The position numbers and the translations under genes were made by a program. A DNA stretch of 64,000 nt from Splendidivirga corallicola (GTDB taxonomy: Bacteria > Bacteroidota > Bacteroidia > Cytophagales > Cyclobacteriaceae), in the NCBI GenBank assembly GCA_030442035.1, contig JAUJEA010000007.1, positions 303,114 through 367,113 of the forward strand, in the 5' to 3' direction. Positions 57,278-64,000 of this stretch are shown piece by piece. Below the pieces are notes generated by a model, which ran no database searches, was not told the origin of the DNA, and saw only the letters and a program-made list of their open reading frames with translations. The stretch's first letter is position 1. Each line of letters starts with the position of its first letter.

Positions 57278-57649
57278 ATGTTTATAAAATATAATGCCCT
57301 TACGCTCATTTGGGTATTATTGATAGCAATTTTGACTCTGACACCTGGAAATTCAGTGCCGGATGTAGGATTTTGGTATTTTCCACATATGGACAAGGTG
57401 GTACATTTAGGAATTTTTGCTGTTTTGGTCTTTCTAATGATCAGAGGACTGAGAAAGCAAAGTTCTTTTCCGGGAATACAAAAAAGAGCTATCGGGGCTT
57501 CCATATTGATTTCATTGATATATGGAGTACTCATAGAGTTGATTCAAATTTTTGTTCCCTTTCGCTCATTTGAGTTTGAGGATGTAATTGCAAATGCTGT
57601 GGGTTGCGGAACAGGTTACCTGGTAACCAATTTGGTTCAGAAAATTTGA
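57278..57649 (+). CDS. VanZ-like membrane protein
   Basis: Protein of 123 residues with about four hydrophobic segments. The VanZ motif is seen in FWYFPHMDKVVHLGIFAVLV and SLIYGVLIELIQIFVPFRSF, then EDVIANAVGCGTGYLV. VanZ-like proteins are of uncertain function, one of them linked to teicoplanin resistance. It follows gcvH by 19 bp, in the order sprA-gcvH-vanZ also known from other Bacteroidota. Confidence 0.88.
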   Translation: MFIKYNALTLIWVLLIAILTLTPGNSVPDVGFWYFPHMDKVVHLGIFAVLVFLMIRGLRKQSSFPGIQKRAIGASILISLIYGVLIELIQIFVPFRSFEFEDVIANAVGCGTGYLVTNLVQKI

Positions 57650-57742
57650 ATGATTTTATGGTGTAGCTTTGATTTGTTTTGTATATTTGAGTTCAGGCAA
57701 AATTTCATATAGAAGAAATTGTAAGAAATTAATCGAATTATT

Positions 57743-58417
57743 ATGGAAGTAAAAAAGAAGCCGGAAGCAGATTTAACACGAAGAGGTGGACTGTTTCTAA
57801 ATATCGGCCTTGTTTTGAGCTTGGCGCTAACAGTTTTAGCCTTTGAATGGAGAACTTATAGCGACGGTATTTTGGCCAACTTGGGCGATGTTAATGATGA
57901 CTTCGAAGATTTGATGGAGATTCCTCCAACTGAGCAACCTCCCCCACCACCACCGGTAATTCAACAGCCTGAGATCATCGAGGTTCCGGATGAAGAAGAA
58001 ATTGAGCAGGAGATTGAAGTGAATCTGGATGTGGAAATTACTGAAGAAACAGCGATCGAAGAAATTGTTTTCGATGATGCCCCCGAGGAAGAAGTTGCCG
58101 ATGAGGTTTTCACTATTGTGGAAGAACAACCTACGCCTGATGGTGGCATGGGAGCTTTTTATAAGTTTGTTCAGAAAAATATGAAGTATCCTTCACAAGC
58201 CAGAAGAATGGGTATTGAAGGTAAAGTGTTCGTTCAATTTGTAGTAGATAAGGATGGAACCATTACAGAGGTTCAGGCAGTAAAAGGAATTGGAGCAGGT
58301 TGTGATGAAGAGGCTGTTAGAGTATTGAAAAGCCATCCAAAATGGAAGCCTGGTAAACAAAGAGGACGGCCTGTGAAGGTAAGAATGATCATACCAATTA
58401 CCTTTAAATTAGGGTAA
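57743..58417 (+). CDS. TonB family protein, tandem paralogue 1
   Basis: Protein of 224 residues. Membrane anchor LFLNIGLVLSLALTVLAFEW (about 14-33), a Pro-rich and acidic linker (TEQPPPPPPVIQQPEI, then Glu/Val-rich), and a C-terminal TonB domain (YPSQARRMGIEGKVFVQFVV, KGIGAGCDEEAVRVLKSHPK). TonB couples proton-motive force to outer-membrane receptors. It is the first of three genes of equal length. A TATATTTG -7 box is at 57682-57689. It shares an exact 196-bp tract with the next gene. Confidence 0.93.
   Translation: MEVKKKPEADLTRRGGLFLNIGLVLSLALTVLAFEWRTYSDGILANLGDVNDDFEDLMEIPPTEQPPPPPPVIQQPEIIEVPDEEEIEQEIEVNLDVEITEETAIEEIVFDDAPEEEVADEVFTIVEEQPTPDGGMGAFYKFVQKNMKYPSQARRMGIEGKVFVQFVVDKDGTITEVQAVKGIGAGCDEEAVRVLKSHPKWKPGKQRGRPVKVRMIIPITFKLG
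57915..58110 (+). repeat. 196-bp identical tract in tonB paralogue 1
   Basis: Identical, base for base, to 58704-58899 in paralogue 2. It covers the Pro-rich linker and the acidic region. The sequences flanking it on both sides are clearly diverged between the two genes. Confidence 0.85.
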
Positions 58418-58443
58418 TTGTTGTATAAATAAAACATTAATTT

Positions 58444-58470
58444 AAAACCCGATTAGTTTAATCGGGTTTT
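58444..58470 (+). terminator. intrinsic terminator after tonB paralogue 1
   Basis: Perfect 12-bp stem AAAACCCGATTA / TAATCGGGTTTT with a 3-nt loop, followed by ATTTTG. Confidence 0.85.
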
Positions 58471-58531
58471 ATTTTGATTTTTATAACTAATTTCTTAGTT
58501 TTATAACTAATTATTTAATTTTAATGAAATT

Positions 58532-59206
58532 ATGAATCTTAAGAAAAAGTCAAAAGCCGATCTGTCCAAAAAAGCTACCCTTTTTTTAAATATAGGATTG
58601 GTGATCAGTCTATCACTAACCATAGTAGCATTCGAATGGAAAACCTATGGGGATGGGGTTTTCGCTGATCTGGGATTAATTTCAGAAGAATTTGAAGATC
58701 TATTGGAGATTCCTCCAACTGAGCAACCTCCCCCACCACCACCGGTAATTCAACAGCCTGAGATCATCGAGGTTCCGGATGAAGAAGAAATTGAGCAGGA
58801 GATTGAAGTGAATCTGGATGTGGAAATTACTGAAGAAACAGCGATCGAAGAAATTGTTTTCGATGATGCCCCCGAGGAAGAAGTTGCCGATGAGGTTTTT
58901 GTTATTGTTGAAGAGCAACCAACTCCTGTTGGTGGTATGAGTGCTTTCAACAAATTTATTTCAAAGAATATGAAATACCCCTCCAAAGCCAGAAGAATGG
59001 GTATTCAGGGCAAAGTGTATGTTCAATTTGTTATTGATAAAGATGGCTCAATAACGGAAATACAAATCATTAAAGGAATTGGTGGAGGCTGTAATGAAGA
59101 AGTGGTTAGGGTACTGAATAGTCATCCAAAATGGAACCCCGGTAAGCAAAGAGGCAAACCGGTTAAGGTCAAGATGACTCTCCCGATTGTCTTCAAACCT
59201 AATTGA
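58532..59206 (+). CDS. TonB family protein, tandem paralogue 2
   Basis: Protein of 224 residues with the same layout as paralogue 1: anchor LFLNIGLVISLSLTIVAFEW, the linker identical to paralogue 1 across 65 residues, and TonB domain (YPSKARRMGIQGKVYVQFVI, KGIGGGCNEEVVRVLNSHPK). The TonB domain and anchor differ from paralogue 1 at many positions, so the identical linker is not explained by a recent whole-gene copy. It has its own terminators on both sides. Confidence 0.93.
   Translation: MNLKKKSKADLSKKATLFLNIGLVISLSLTIVAFEWKTYGDGVFADLGLISEEFEDLLEIPPTEQPPPPPPVIQQPEIIEVPDEEEIEQEIEVNLDVEITEETAIEEIVFDDAPEEEVADEVFVIVEEQPTPVGGMSAFNKFISKNMKYPSKARRMGIQGKVYVQFVIDKDGSITEIQIIKGIGGGCNEEVVRVLNSHPKWNPGKQRGKPVKVKMTLPIVFKPN
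58704..58899 (+). repeat. 196-bp identical tract in tonB paralogue 2
   Basis: Second copy of the identical tract (see 57915-58110). The boundaries are sharp: the base before the first and after the last matched base differ. Confidence 0.85.
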
Positions 59207-59230
59207 TCCTTATTCAATTTTAGTAAGTAT

Positions 59231-59253
59231 CCGGCCTATGGTCGGTTTTATTT
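59231..59253 (+). terminator. intrinsic terminator after tonB paralogue 2
   Basis: Short stem CCGGCC / GGTCGG (one G-T pair) with a TAT loop, followed by TTTTATTTT. Weaker than its neighbours. Confidence 0.55.
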
Positions 59254-59282
59254 TACAGATAACAACTAAATATTTAGTTTAT

Positions 59283-59957
59283 ATGGAGCAGAAAAAAAAT
59301 CCAAAAGCAGATCTAACCAGAAAGTCAGGACTATTTATGAATCTGGGATTGGTTATGAGCCTTTCTTTTGCTATCCTGGCTTTTGAATGGCGATCATTTG
59401 ATGAAGGACATCTGGCAAACCTTGGCGATCTTAGTGACAATCTTGATGATCTACTGGAAATACCACCAACGGAACAGCCCCCTCTACCTCCTCCGGTTAT
59501 TCAACAACCAGAGATTACAATAGTAGAGGATGACGAGGAAATTGAACAGGAAATAGAAATTGATCTCGACGTTGAAATTACGGAAGATGCTGTCATAGAG
59601 GACATCATTGTAGCAGATTCCGAGCCAGAAGAAGAGGCCGATGAAGTGTTTCTATTCTCTGAGGTCCAGGCCGCGCCAAAAGATGGTTTAAAGGCCTTTT
59701 ACAGGTACGTCGCAGATAATATGAATTACCCTCCACAGGCCAGGAGAATGGGAATCACCGGAAGGGTATTTCTCACTTTTGTTGTCGAAAAGGATGGCAG
59801 CCTTACCGACATCAAAGTGCTTAAGGGAATTGGAGCCGGATGCGATGAGGAAGCCGTTAGAGTTCTTGCGAGTCATCCCAAATGGAATCCGGGCAAACAA
59901 AGAGGTGTACCGGTGCGCGTGCGGAGTCAAATATCGATACATTTTCAATTACGATAG
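59283..59957 (+). CDS. TonB family protein, tandem paralogue 3
   Basis: Protein of 224 residues from the ATG at 59283; an in-frame start at 59187 would overlap paralogue 2. Anchor LFMNLGLVMSLSFAILAFEW, Pro linker TEQPPLPPPVIQQPE, and TonB domain YPPQARRMGITGRVFLTFVV with KGIGAGCDEEAVRVLASHPK. Its linker is diverged from the other two (for example VDEEIEQEIEIDLDVEITE-like but with ITIVEDD), so it did not share in the recent conversion. Three tandem TonB genes may serve different receptors. Confidence 0.92.
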   Translation: MEQKKNPKADLTRKSGLFMNLGLVMSLSFAILAFEWRSFDEGHLANLGDLSDNLDDLLEIPPTEQPPLPPPVIQQPEITIVEDDEEIEQEIEIDLDVEITEDAVIEDIIVADSEPEEEADEVFLFSEVQAAPKDGLKAFYRYVADNMNYPPQARRMGITGRVFLTFVVEKDGSLTDIKVLKGIGAGCDEEAVRVLASHPKWNPGKQRGVPVRVRSQISIHFQLR

Positions 59958-59976
59958 TCCATTATTAATATCTCAT

Positions 59977-60011
59977 AAAAAAACCATTCTATTTTTCGGA
60001 ATGGTTTTTTT
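59977..60011 (+). terminator. intrinsic terminator after tonB paralogue 3
   Basis: AAAAAAACCATTC / GAATGGTTTTTTT, a perfect 13-bp stem with a 9-nt loop and T-run inside the right arm. Confidence 0.88.
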
Positions 60012-60144
60012 GCTTCATGTGCTTCCTTCCTATCAGCTTTTGTCCTGCCGCTCATGTAATTTTCCCACTTCCCATAGAAATCAGGCATTTACTTGTGGTA
60101 GGATACCTTATATTTAATCCTTTCAAAATTTAACAAACTTAGAA

Positions 60145-61506
60145 ATGAGAAAGACTAAGCTTTTGCTGATATTACTTGCGTCCTTGATTATCTCTGCGCA
60201 AGCTCAGGACAATAAGATTGAATTTGTCGAATATGATATGGATAATGGTCTTCATGTCATTCTCCACCAAGATAATACAACACCCATTGTTACAGTTTCG
60301 GTATTGTACCATGTTGGTTCAAAAAATGAACCTGCCGGAAGAACTGGCTTTGCCCATTTTTTTGAGCATTTAATGTTCGAAGGATCACCTAACATCAAGA
60401 GAGGTGAATTCTTTAAGATCATCCAAAAGGCCGGAGGGCAACTCAATGCAAATACCTCTCACGATAGGACTTTCTATTATGAAACCTTACCTTCTCATCA
60501 ATTGGAGCTAGGATTATACATGGAGTCTGAGCGCATGTTGCATGCAAAGATTGACTCAACTGGGATTGCCACACAAAAGGAAGTTGTGAAGGAAGAAAAA
60601 AGGCTAAGAATTGATAACCAACCTTATATGTCCTTTCAGGAAAAAATGTTTGCAAAAGCATTTCATGGAACGAACTATGAATGGACTCCCATCGGCTCCT
60701 TCGAAGATATTGATGCTGCTACGGAGCAGGATTTCGCTGACTTTTATGCCACATTTTATGTTCCAAACAACGCTACGCTATCTATCGCGGGTGATATTAA
60801 TATTAAAGAAACCAAGGAACTTGTAGAGAAATATTTTGGCGAAATAAAAAGTGGTAATAAAGAGATCCCAAGGCCTGATATCAAAGTTCCTGATTTGGGC
60901 TCTGAAGTAAGAGATGTCGTTTTTGATAACATCCAATTACCAGCGGTAATTCAGGCCTATAGAATGCCAGCTCAGGGAACTGAAGATTATTATGCTTTGG
61001 ATATGCTGACTACCTTGTTGTCAGGTGGGCAAAGTTCAAGATTCCAAAAAGAGATTGTTGACAAGCAACAATTAGCGGCGGCAGTCTTTGCATTTCCCTT
61101 CGCATTGGAAGACGCCGGCCTCTTTACAACCATTGGTTTGGCCAATGTGGGAAAAACACCGGAAGAACTTGAGGTAGAAATGGATGCTCAGGTTGATCGA
61201 GTGAAAAATGAACTCATTGGTGACAAAGAATTCCAAAAATTGCAGAATCAATTAGAGAATAATTTCGTGTCTCGAAACAGCTCGGTTCAGGGAATTGCCG
61301 AAAGCCTTGCAGATTACCATGTTTATTATGGCGATGCTAATTTGATCAATAGTGAAATTGATCGATATAGAAAGGTGACCAAAGAGGATATTCAAAGAGT
61401 TGCTAAGAAATATCTGACAAAAGATAACCGTGTTGTATTGTACTATTTATCAAAATCGGCACAACAAAAGCCTGAGGACTCTGAGCTGAACAAGGAAGGT
61501 AACTAA
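60145..61506 (+). CDS. M16 family zinc protease, exported, catalytic partner
   Basis: Protein of 453 residues with a signal peptide ending LIISAQAQ (about 21). The inverted zinc motif HFFEH gives His71, Glu74 and His75, with the distal Glu in VVKEEKRLRIDN. The second M16 domain has GGQSSRFQKEIVDKQ. It is probably periplasmic. The gene 91 bp downstream encodes an M16 protein lacking the zinc motif, so the two may form an active-inactive heterodimer as in PqqF- or MPP-like systems (inference). Confidence 0.93.
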   Translation: MRKTKLLLILLASLIISAQAQDNKIEFVEYDMDNGLHVILHQDNTTPIVTVSVLYHVGSKNEPAGRTGFAHFFEHLMFEGSPNIKRGEFFKIIQKAGGQLNANTSHDRTFYYETLPSHQLELGLYMESERMLHAKIDSTGIATQKEVVKEEKRLRIDNQPYMSFQEKMFAKAFHGTNYEWTPIGSFEDIDAATEQDFADFYATFYVPNNATLSIAGDINIKETKELVEKYFGEIKSGNKEIPRPDIKVPDLGSEVRDVVFDNIQLPAVIQAYRMPAQGTEDYYALDMLTTLLSGGQSSRFQKEIVDKQQLAAAVFAFPFALEDAGLFTTIGLANVGKTPEELEVEMDAQVDRVKNELIGDKEFQKLQNQLENNFVSRNSSVQGIAESLADYHVYYGDANLINSEIDRYRKVTKEDIQRVAKKYLTKDNRVVLYYLSKSAQQKPEDSELNKEGN

Positions 61507-61597
61507 TATGGCAAGGCTAGATCTAAGATAATTATTACAACACAAAGGGTGTAAAACCTGAGTGCTGCAATCTCAAATGGTCATAAATTTTAAACAA

Positions 61598-63676
61598 ATG
61601 AAAAAATATATCTTATTCATACTCACGCTTGTTTTCATTTCAGAAATAAGCTTGGCACAATTGGATCGATCTCAATTGCCTAAACCTGGAAAGGCAAGGG
61701 AAATACAGATCGGTAATTATAAATCATTCACATTAAAAAATGGTCTGAAAGTATTTGTAGTTGAAAACCACAAATTACCCAGAGTCTCCTTCAATTTGGT
61801 TTTAGACAGGGGCCCAATATCGGAAGGTGATAAAGCAGGCTACTTATCAATGGTGGGCCAAATGATGAGAAGAGGCACCACCAGTAGAACAAAAGCTCAG
61901 ATAGATGAAGAAATTGATTTCATTGGGGCATCATTGGGAGCCGGTTCCTCCTCTGTCTTTGGTTCTTCTCTTACGAAGCATACTGAAACCCTGTTGGATC
62001 TTATGACTGATATACTTTATAATCCAACATTCCCACAAGAAGAGTTAGATAAAATAAAGACACAGACTTTATCGGGATTAGCTTCACAAAAGGATGATCC
62101 CGATGCCATTTCGGGAAATGTGTCTACAGTTCTTCTATTCGGAAAAGATCATCCATATGGAGAATTAGAAACGGAAGAGACGGTTGGGAACATCACGATA
62201 GAAGATATCAGGAATTATTATCAAAACTATTACAAACCTAACATAGCTTATTTAGCTATTGTAGGAGATATAAATTTTAAAAATGCCCAGAAACTAGTTC
62301 AAAAATATTTTGGGAAGTGGGAGAAAGGTGATGTTTCAAAAAAACAGTGGGATAAACCGCAGGCCCCATCAAATACCAAAGTGGCTTTGGTCGACAGGTC
62401 TGCCTCCGTTCAGTCAGTCATTGATATCACTTATCCGGTTGAATTAAAACCAGGCTCTGAAGATGCTATAAAAACCAGTGTTTTGAATCAAATTCTGGGC
62501 GGAGGTGGCTCTGCAAGGCTATTTATGAATCTGAGAGAAGATAAGGGATATACATACGGTGCGTATTCATCCTTGTCCTCCGATCGACTGATTGGCTCGT
62601 TTAGTGCCGGGGCAAGCGTGAGGAATGAAGTAACTGATAGTTCAATTGTAGAGATTATATATGAATTGAATAAAATCAGGGATGAAAAAGCTTCACAAGA
62701 GGAACTTGATCTGGCAATCAATTCTATTGCGGGTAGCTTTGCTCGCTCTTTAGAACAACCTCAAACCATTGCTAATTTCGCAATTAATACGGCTCGTTAT
62801 AATTTATCCAAAGATTATTATGCCAACTACATCAAGAATGTACAAGCTGTTACATTGGAGGATGTCCAAACCATGGCCAAAAAATATATCAAGCCGGAAA
62901 ATGCTCACATTGTTGTAGTAGGTAAAGGTAGTGAGATAGCAGATAAGCTTAAGGCTTTTGGTGAGTTGAAATATTATGATATCTATGGAGAAGAATATAC
63001 ACCAAAGACCGGTGCTGATCTTCCGGCTGATTTGACAGCTGACAAGGTGATAGCCAATTATATTAAAGCTATTGGCGGAAAATCGAAACTTGAATCTGTT
63101 AAGAACCTGCAGACTGTAAGTGAAGCATCACTTCAAGGACAAACTATGACCATTACTACTGCTAATAGTGCTCCGGATAAAGCCTATGTTTCAGTCGTCT
63201 TTGGAGGTGTAATGGAAGTGCAAAAAGTAGTCTTTGATGGAAATAGCCTGGGCAACTGGACTCAAGGCCAAAGAGCTCCTGAGGATGCTGAAAAAACCAA
63301 AGATGCTGCTGTAGAATATGCTATGTTTGCAGAGTTATTATACAAAGAGCATAACGTTAAGAGGGAATTAACAGGTGTTGAAAACATTGATGGGAAAGAA
63401 GCTTATGCCATTGAACTTACCTATCCATCCGGTAGTAAGGTTTTGAATCATTACAGTGTCGAAAGTGGTTTAAAAATCAGACAGACTTCAACGGTCCAGG
63501 GACCACAAGGAGAAATTACCCAGGCAGTTGATATCACTGATTACAAAGAAGTTGATGGTATTTTAATTCCACACACCATGAAAATCCCAATAGGACCAGG
63601 AATGAAAATTGATGCAAATATAAAATCCATTGATATCAATAAAGGAGTTGATGAATCTCTGTTCAAAATTGATTAG
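61598..63676 (+). CDS. M16 family protein without zinc motif, with C-terminal extension
   Basis: Protein of 692 residues from the ATG at 61598 (MKKYILFILTLVFISEISLA signal peptide); an in-frame GTG at 61562 would add 12 residues before it. The first M16 domain has MVGQMMRRGTTSRTKAQIDE in place of HxxEH, so zinc binding is lost. The second domain has the substrate-binding segment ARLFMNLREDKGYTYGAYS. The last 210 residues or so (after DLPADLTADKVIANYIKAIG) form an added domain, possibly LolA-like. It is probably the non-catalytic partner of the 60145 protease. Confidence 0.9.
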   Translation: MKKYILFILTLVFISEISLAQLDRSQLPKPGKAREIQIGNYKSFTLKNGLKVFVVENHKLPRVSFNLVLDRGPISEGDKAGYLSMVGQMMRRGTTSRTKAQIDEEIDFIGASLGAGSSSVFGSSLTKHTETLLDLMTDILYNPTFPQEELDKIKTQTLSGLASQKDDPDAISGNVSTVLLFGKDHPYGELETEETVGNITIEDIRNYYQNYYKPNIAYLAIVGDINFKNAQKLVQKYFGKWEKGDVSKKQWDKPQAPSNTKVALVDRSASVQSVIDITYPVELKPGSEDAIKTSVLNQILGGGGSARLFMNLREDKGYTYGAYSSLSSDRLIGSFSAGASVRNEVTDSSIVEIIYELNKIRDEKASQEELDLAINSIAGSFARSLEQPQTIANFAINTARYNLSKDYYANYIKNVQAVTLEDVQTMAKKYIKPENAHIVVVGKGSEIADKLKAFGELKYYDIYGEEYTPKTGADLPADLTADKVIANYIKAIGGKSKLESVKNLQTVSEASLQGQTMTITTANSAPDKAYVSVVFGGVMEVQKVVFDGNSLGNWTQGQRAPEDAEKTKDAAVEYAMFAELLYKEHNVKRELTGVENIDGKEAYAIELTYPSGSKVLNHYSVESGLKIRQTSTVQGPQGEITQAVDITDYKEVDGILIPHTMKIPIGPGMKIDANIKSIDINKGVDESLFKID

Positions 63677-63694
63677 GGGATTATAAAATAAAAG

Positions 63695-63744
63695 GGCCAT
63701 GCTTGATAATTATTATGGGGCTATTACTTAGAAGAGGTTAAAAG
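63695..63744 (+). repeat. 50-bp repeat family C, copy 2
   Basis: Identical to the reverse complement of 20068-20117. It lies 18 bp after the stop of the second M16 gene. GGCCAT and ATGGGGC within it could pair as a weak stem. Confidence 0.75.
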
Positions 63745-63894
63745 GGATTTTCTTGGATGTTTATTGAGATTTCAGGAGTAATCGGATATTGATTGCATGT
63801 ACGAGGTCTGTGAATTGTACAATTTCATTAAATTCTGTGGAGTTAACAGGCAACTAGGCATACTGATCCCATGCAAGTAATTGAGGATTAATCA

Positions 63895-64000
63895 TCAGGC
63901 TGCTTGTGGGAGTTTTGGTGGACTATTTTGTGTAGCTCTACGACTCATGGCCATCGCATTAGCAGTCATCACAGCAAAGAATACCCATAGTTTTTCGTTT
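63895..64000 (-). CDS. hypothetical protein, C-terminal fragment at window edge
   Basis: My reading of the minus strand gives 34 codons ending at TGA (63895-63897): NEKLWVFFAVMTANAMAMSR then RATQNSPPKLPQAA. The first part is hydrophobic like a membrane segment, then a short basic, proline-rich tail. The start lies outside the window. The family is not identifiable. Confidence 0.4.
   Translation of the reverse strand, partial: NEKLWVFFAVMTANAMAMSRRATQNSPPKLPQAA

Noticed and set aside
57836..58986. Long antisense open frames opposite the tonB paralogues (57836-58129, 57961-58149, 58700-58918, 58750-58986)
   Set aside because: They are mirror images of the Pro- and Glu-rich linker codons, which lack stops on the other strand. 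They have no homology pattern of their own and lie inside well-supported genes.

Overview
The window looks like chromosomal DNA of a Bacteroidota bacterium, most likely order Cytophagales. The evidence is a complete sprA (2416 codons, outer-membrane translocon of the type IX secretion system) in the arrangement ruvA-sprA-gcvH-vanZ, DUF4837 and DUF4846 lipoproteins, DUF4097 proteins behind an ECF sigma factor, a bacillithiol-linked YtxJ, a fused branched-chain 2-oxoacid dehydrogenase E1, promoters of the TTTG-N19-TAnnTTTG kind, and frequent TTG starts. Base composition is AT-rich. No rRNA, tRNA, CRISPR array, prophage or complete insertion sequence was seen.

Layout. 1-2.4 kb (minus strand): cytochrome c lipoprotein (cut by the window edge), SCO copper chaperone, HemJ, MOSC protein. 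2.7-4.3 kb: Crp/Fnr regulator and an outer-membrane protein. 4.6-6.8 kb (minus): glycosyltransferase-like protein, rhodanese, MeaB. 7.1-10.4 kb: CHASE2 membrane protein, an exported partner and a DUF4846 lipoprotein. 10.5-13 kb (minus): MnmD, IspF, M16 protease. 13.1-17.6 kb: a possible decayed gene, fused BCKDH E1, a very basic repeat protein and YtxJ. 17.7-24.6 kb: OsmC, a membrane protein, LipA, then the operon sigma factor / HEAT-repeat anti-sigma candidate / two DUF4097 proteins, and an S66 carboxypeptidase. 24.8-36 kb: housekeeping genes (rnhB, folB, divIVA-like, 4'-phosphopantetheinyl transferase, thioredoxin-like, SirB1-like, acyl-CoA carboxylase beta, MlaD). 36.7-49.6 kb: LptD, a lipoprotein, LysS, TatA, GatA, MltD-like lytic transglycosylase, DUF4837, MaeB, RuvA. 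49.6-63.7 kb: SprA, GcvH, VanZ-like protein, three tandem TonB paralogues and two M16 proteases. A membrane-protein fragment lies at the right edge.

How the genes work together. Envelope biogenesis dominates: LptD, MlaD, SprA, three TonB proteins, lytic transglycosylase, LD-carboxypeptidase and several lipoproteins. A lipoate theme links LipA, GcvH and the lipoate-dependent BCKDH. Haem and copper genes for respiration sit at the left edge.

The least expected content is a set of small dispersed repeats. Family A is a 139-bp MITE-like element with 10-11 bp terminal inverted repeats and 9-10 bp target duplications. One copy has replaced the stop codon of mnmD. Family B is an IS-derived remnant that probably keeps the last codons of a transposase, and one B copy carries an A fragment in its core. 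Family C is a 50-bp identical intergenic repeat. A 196-bp tract is identical between two otherwise diverged tonB paralogues, which points to gene conversion.
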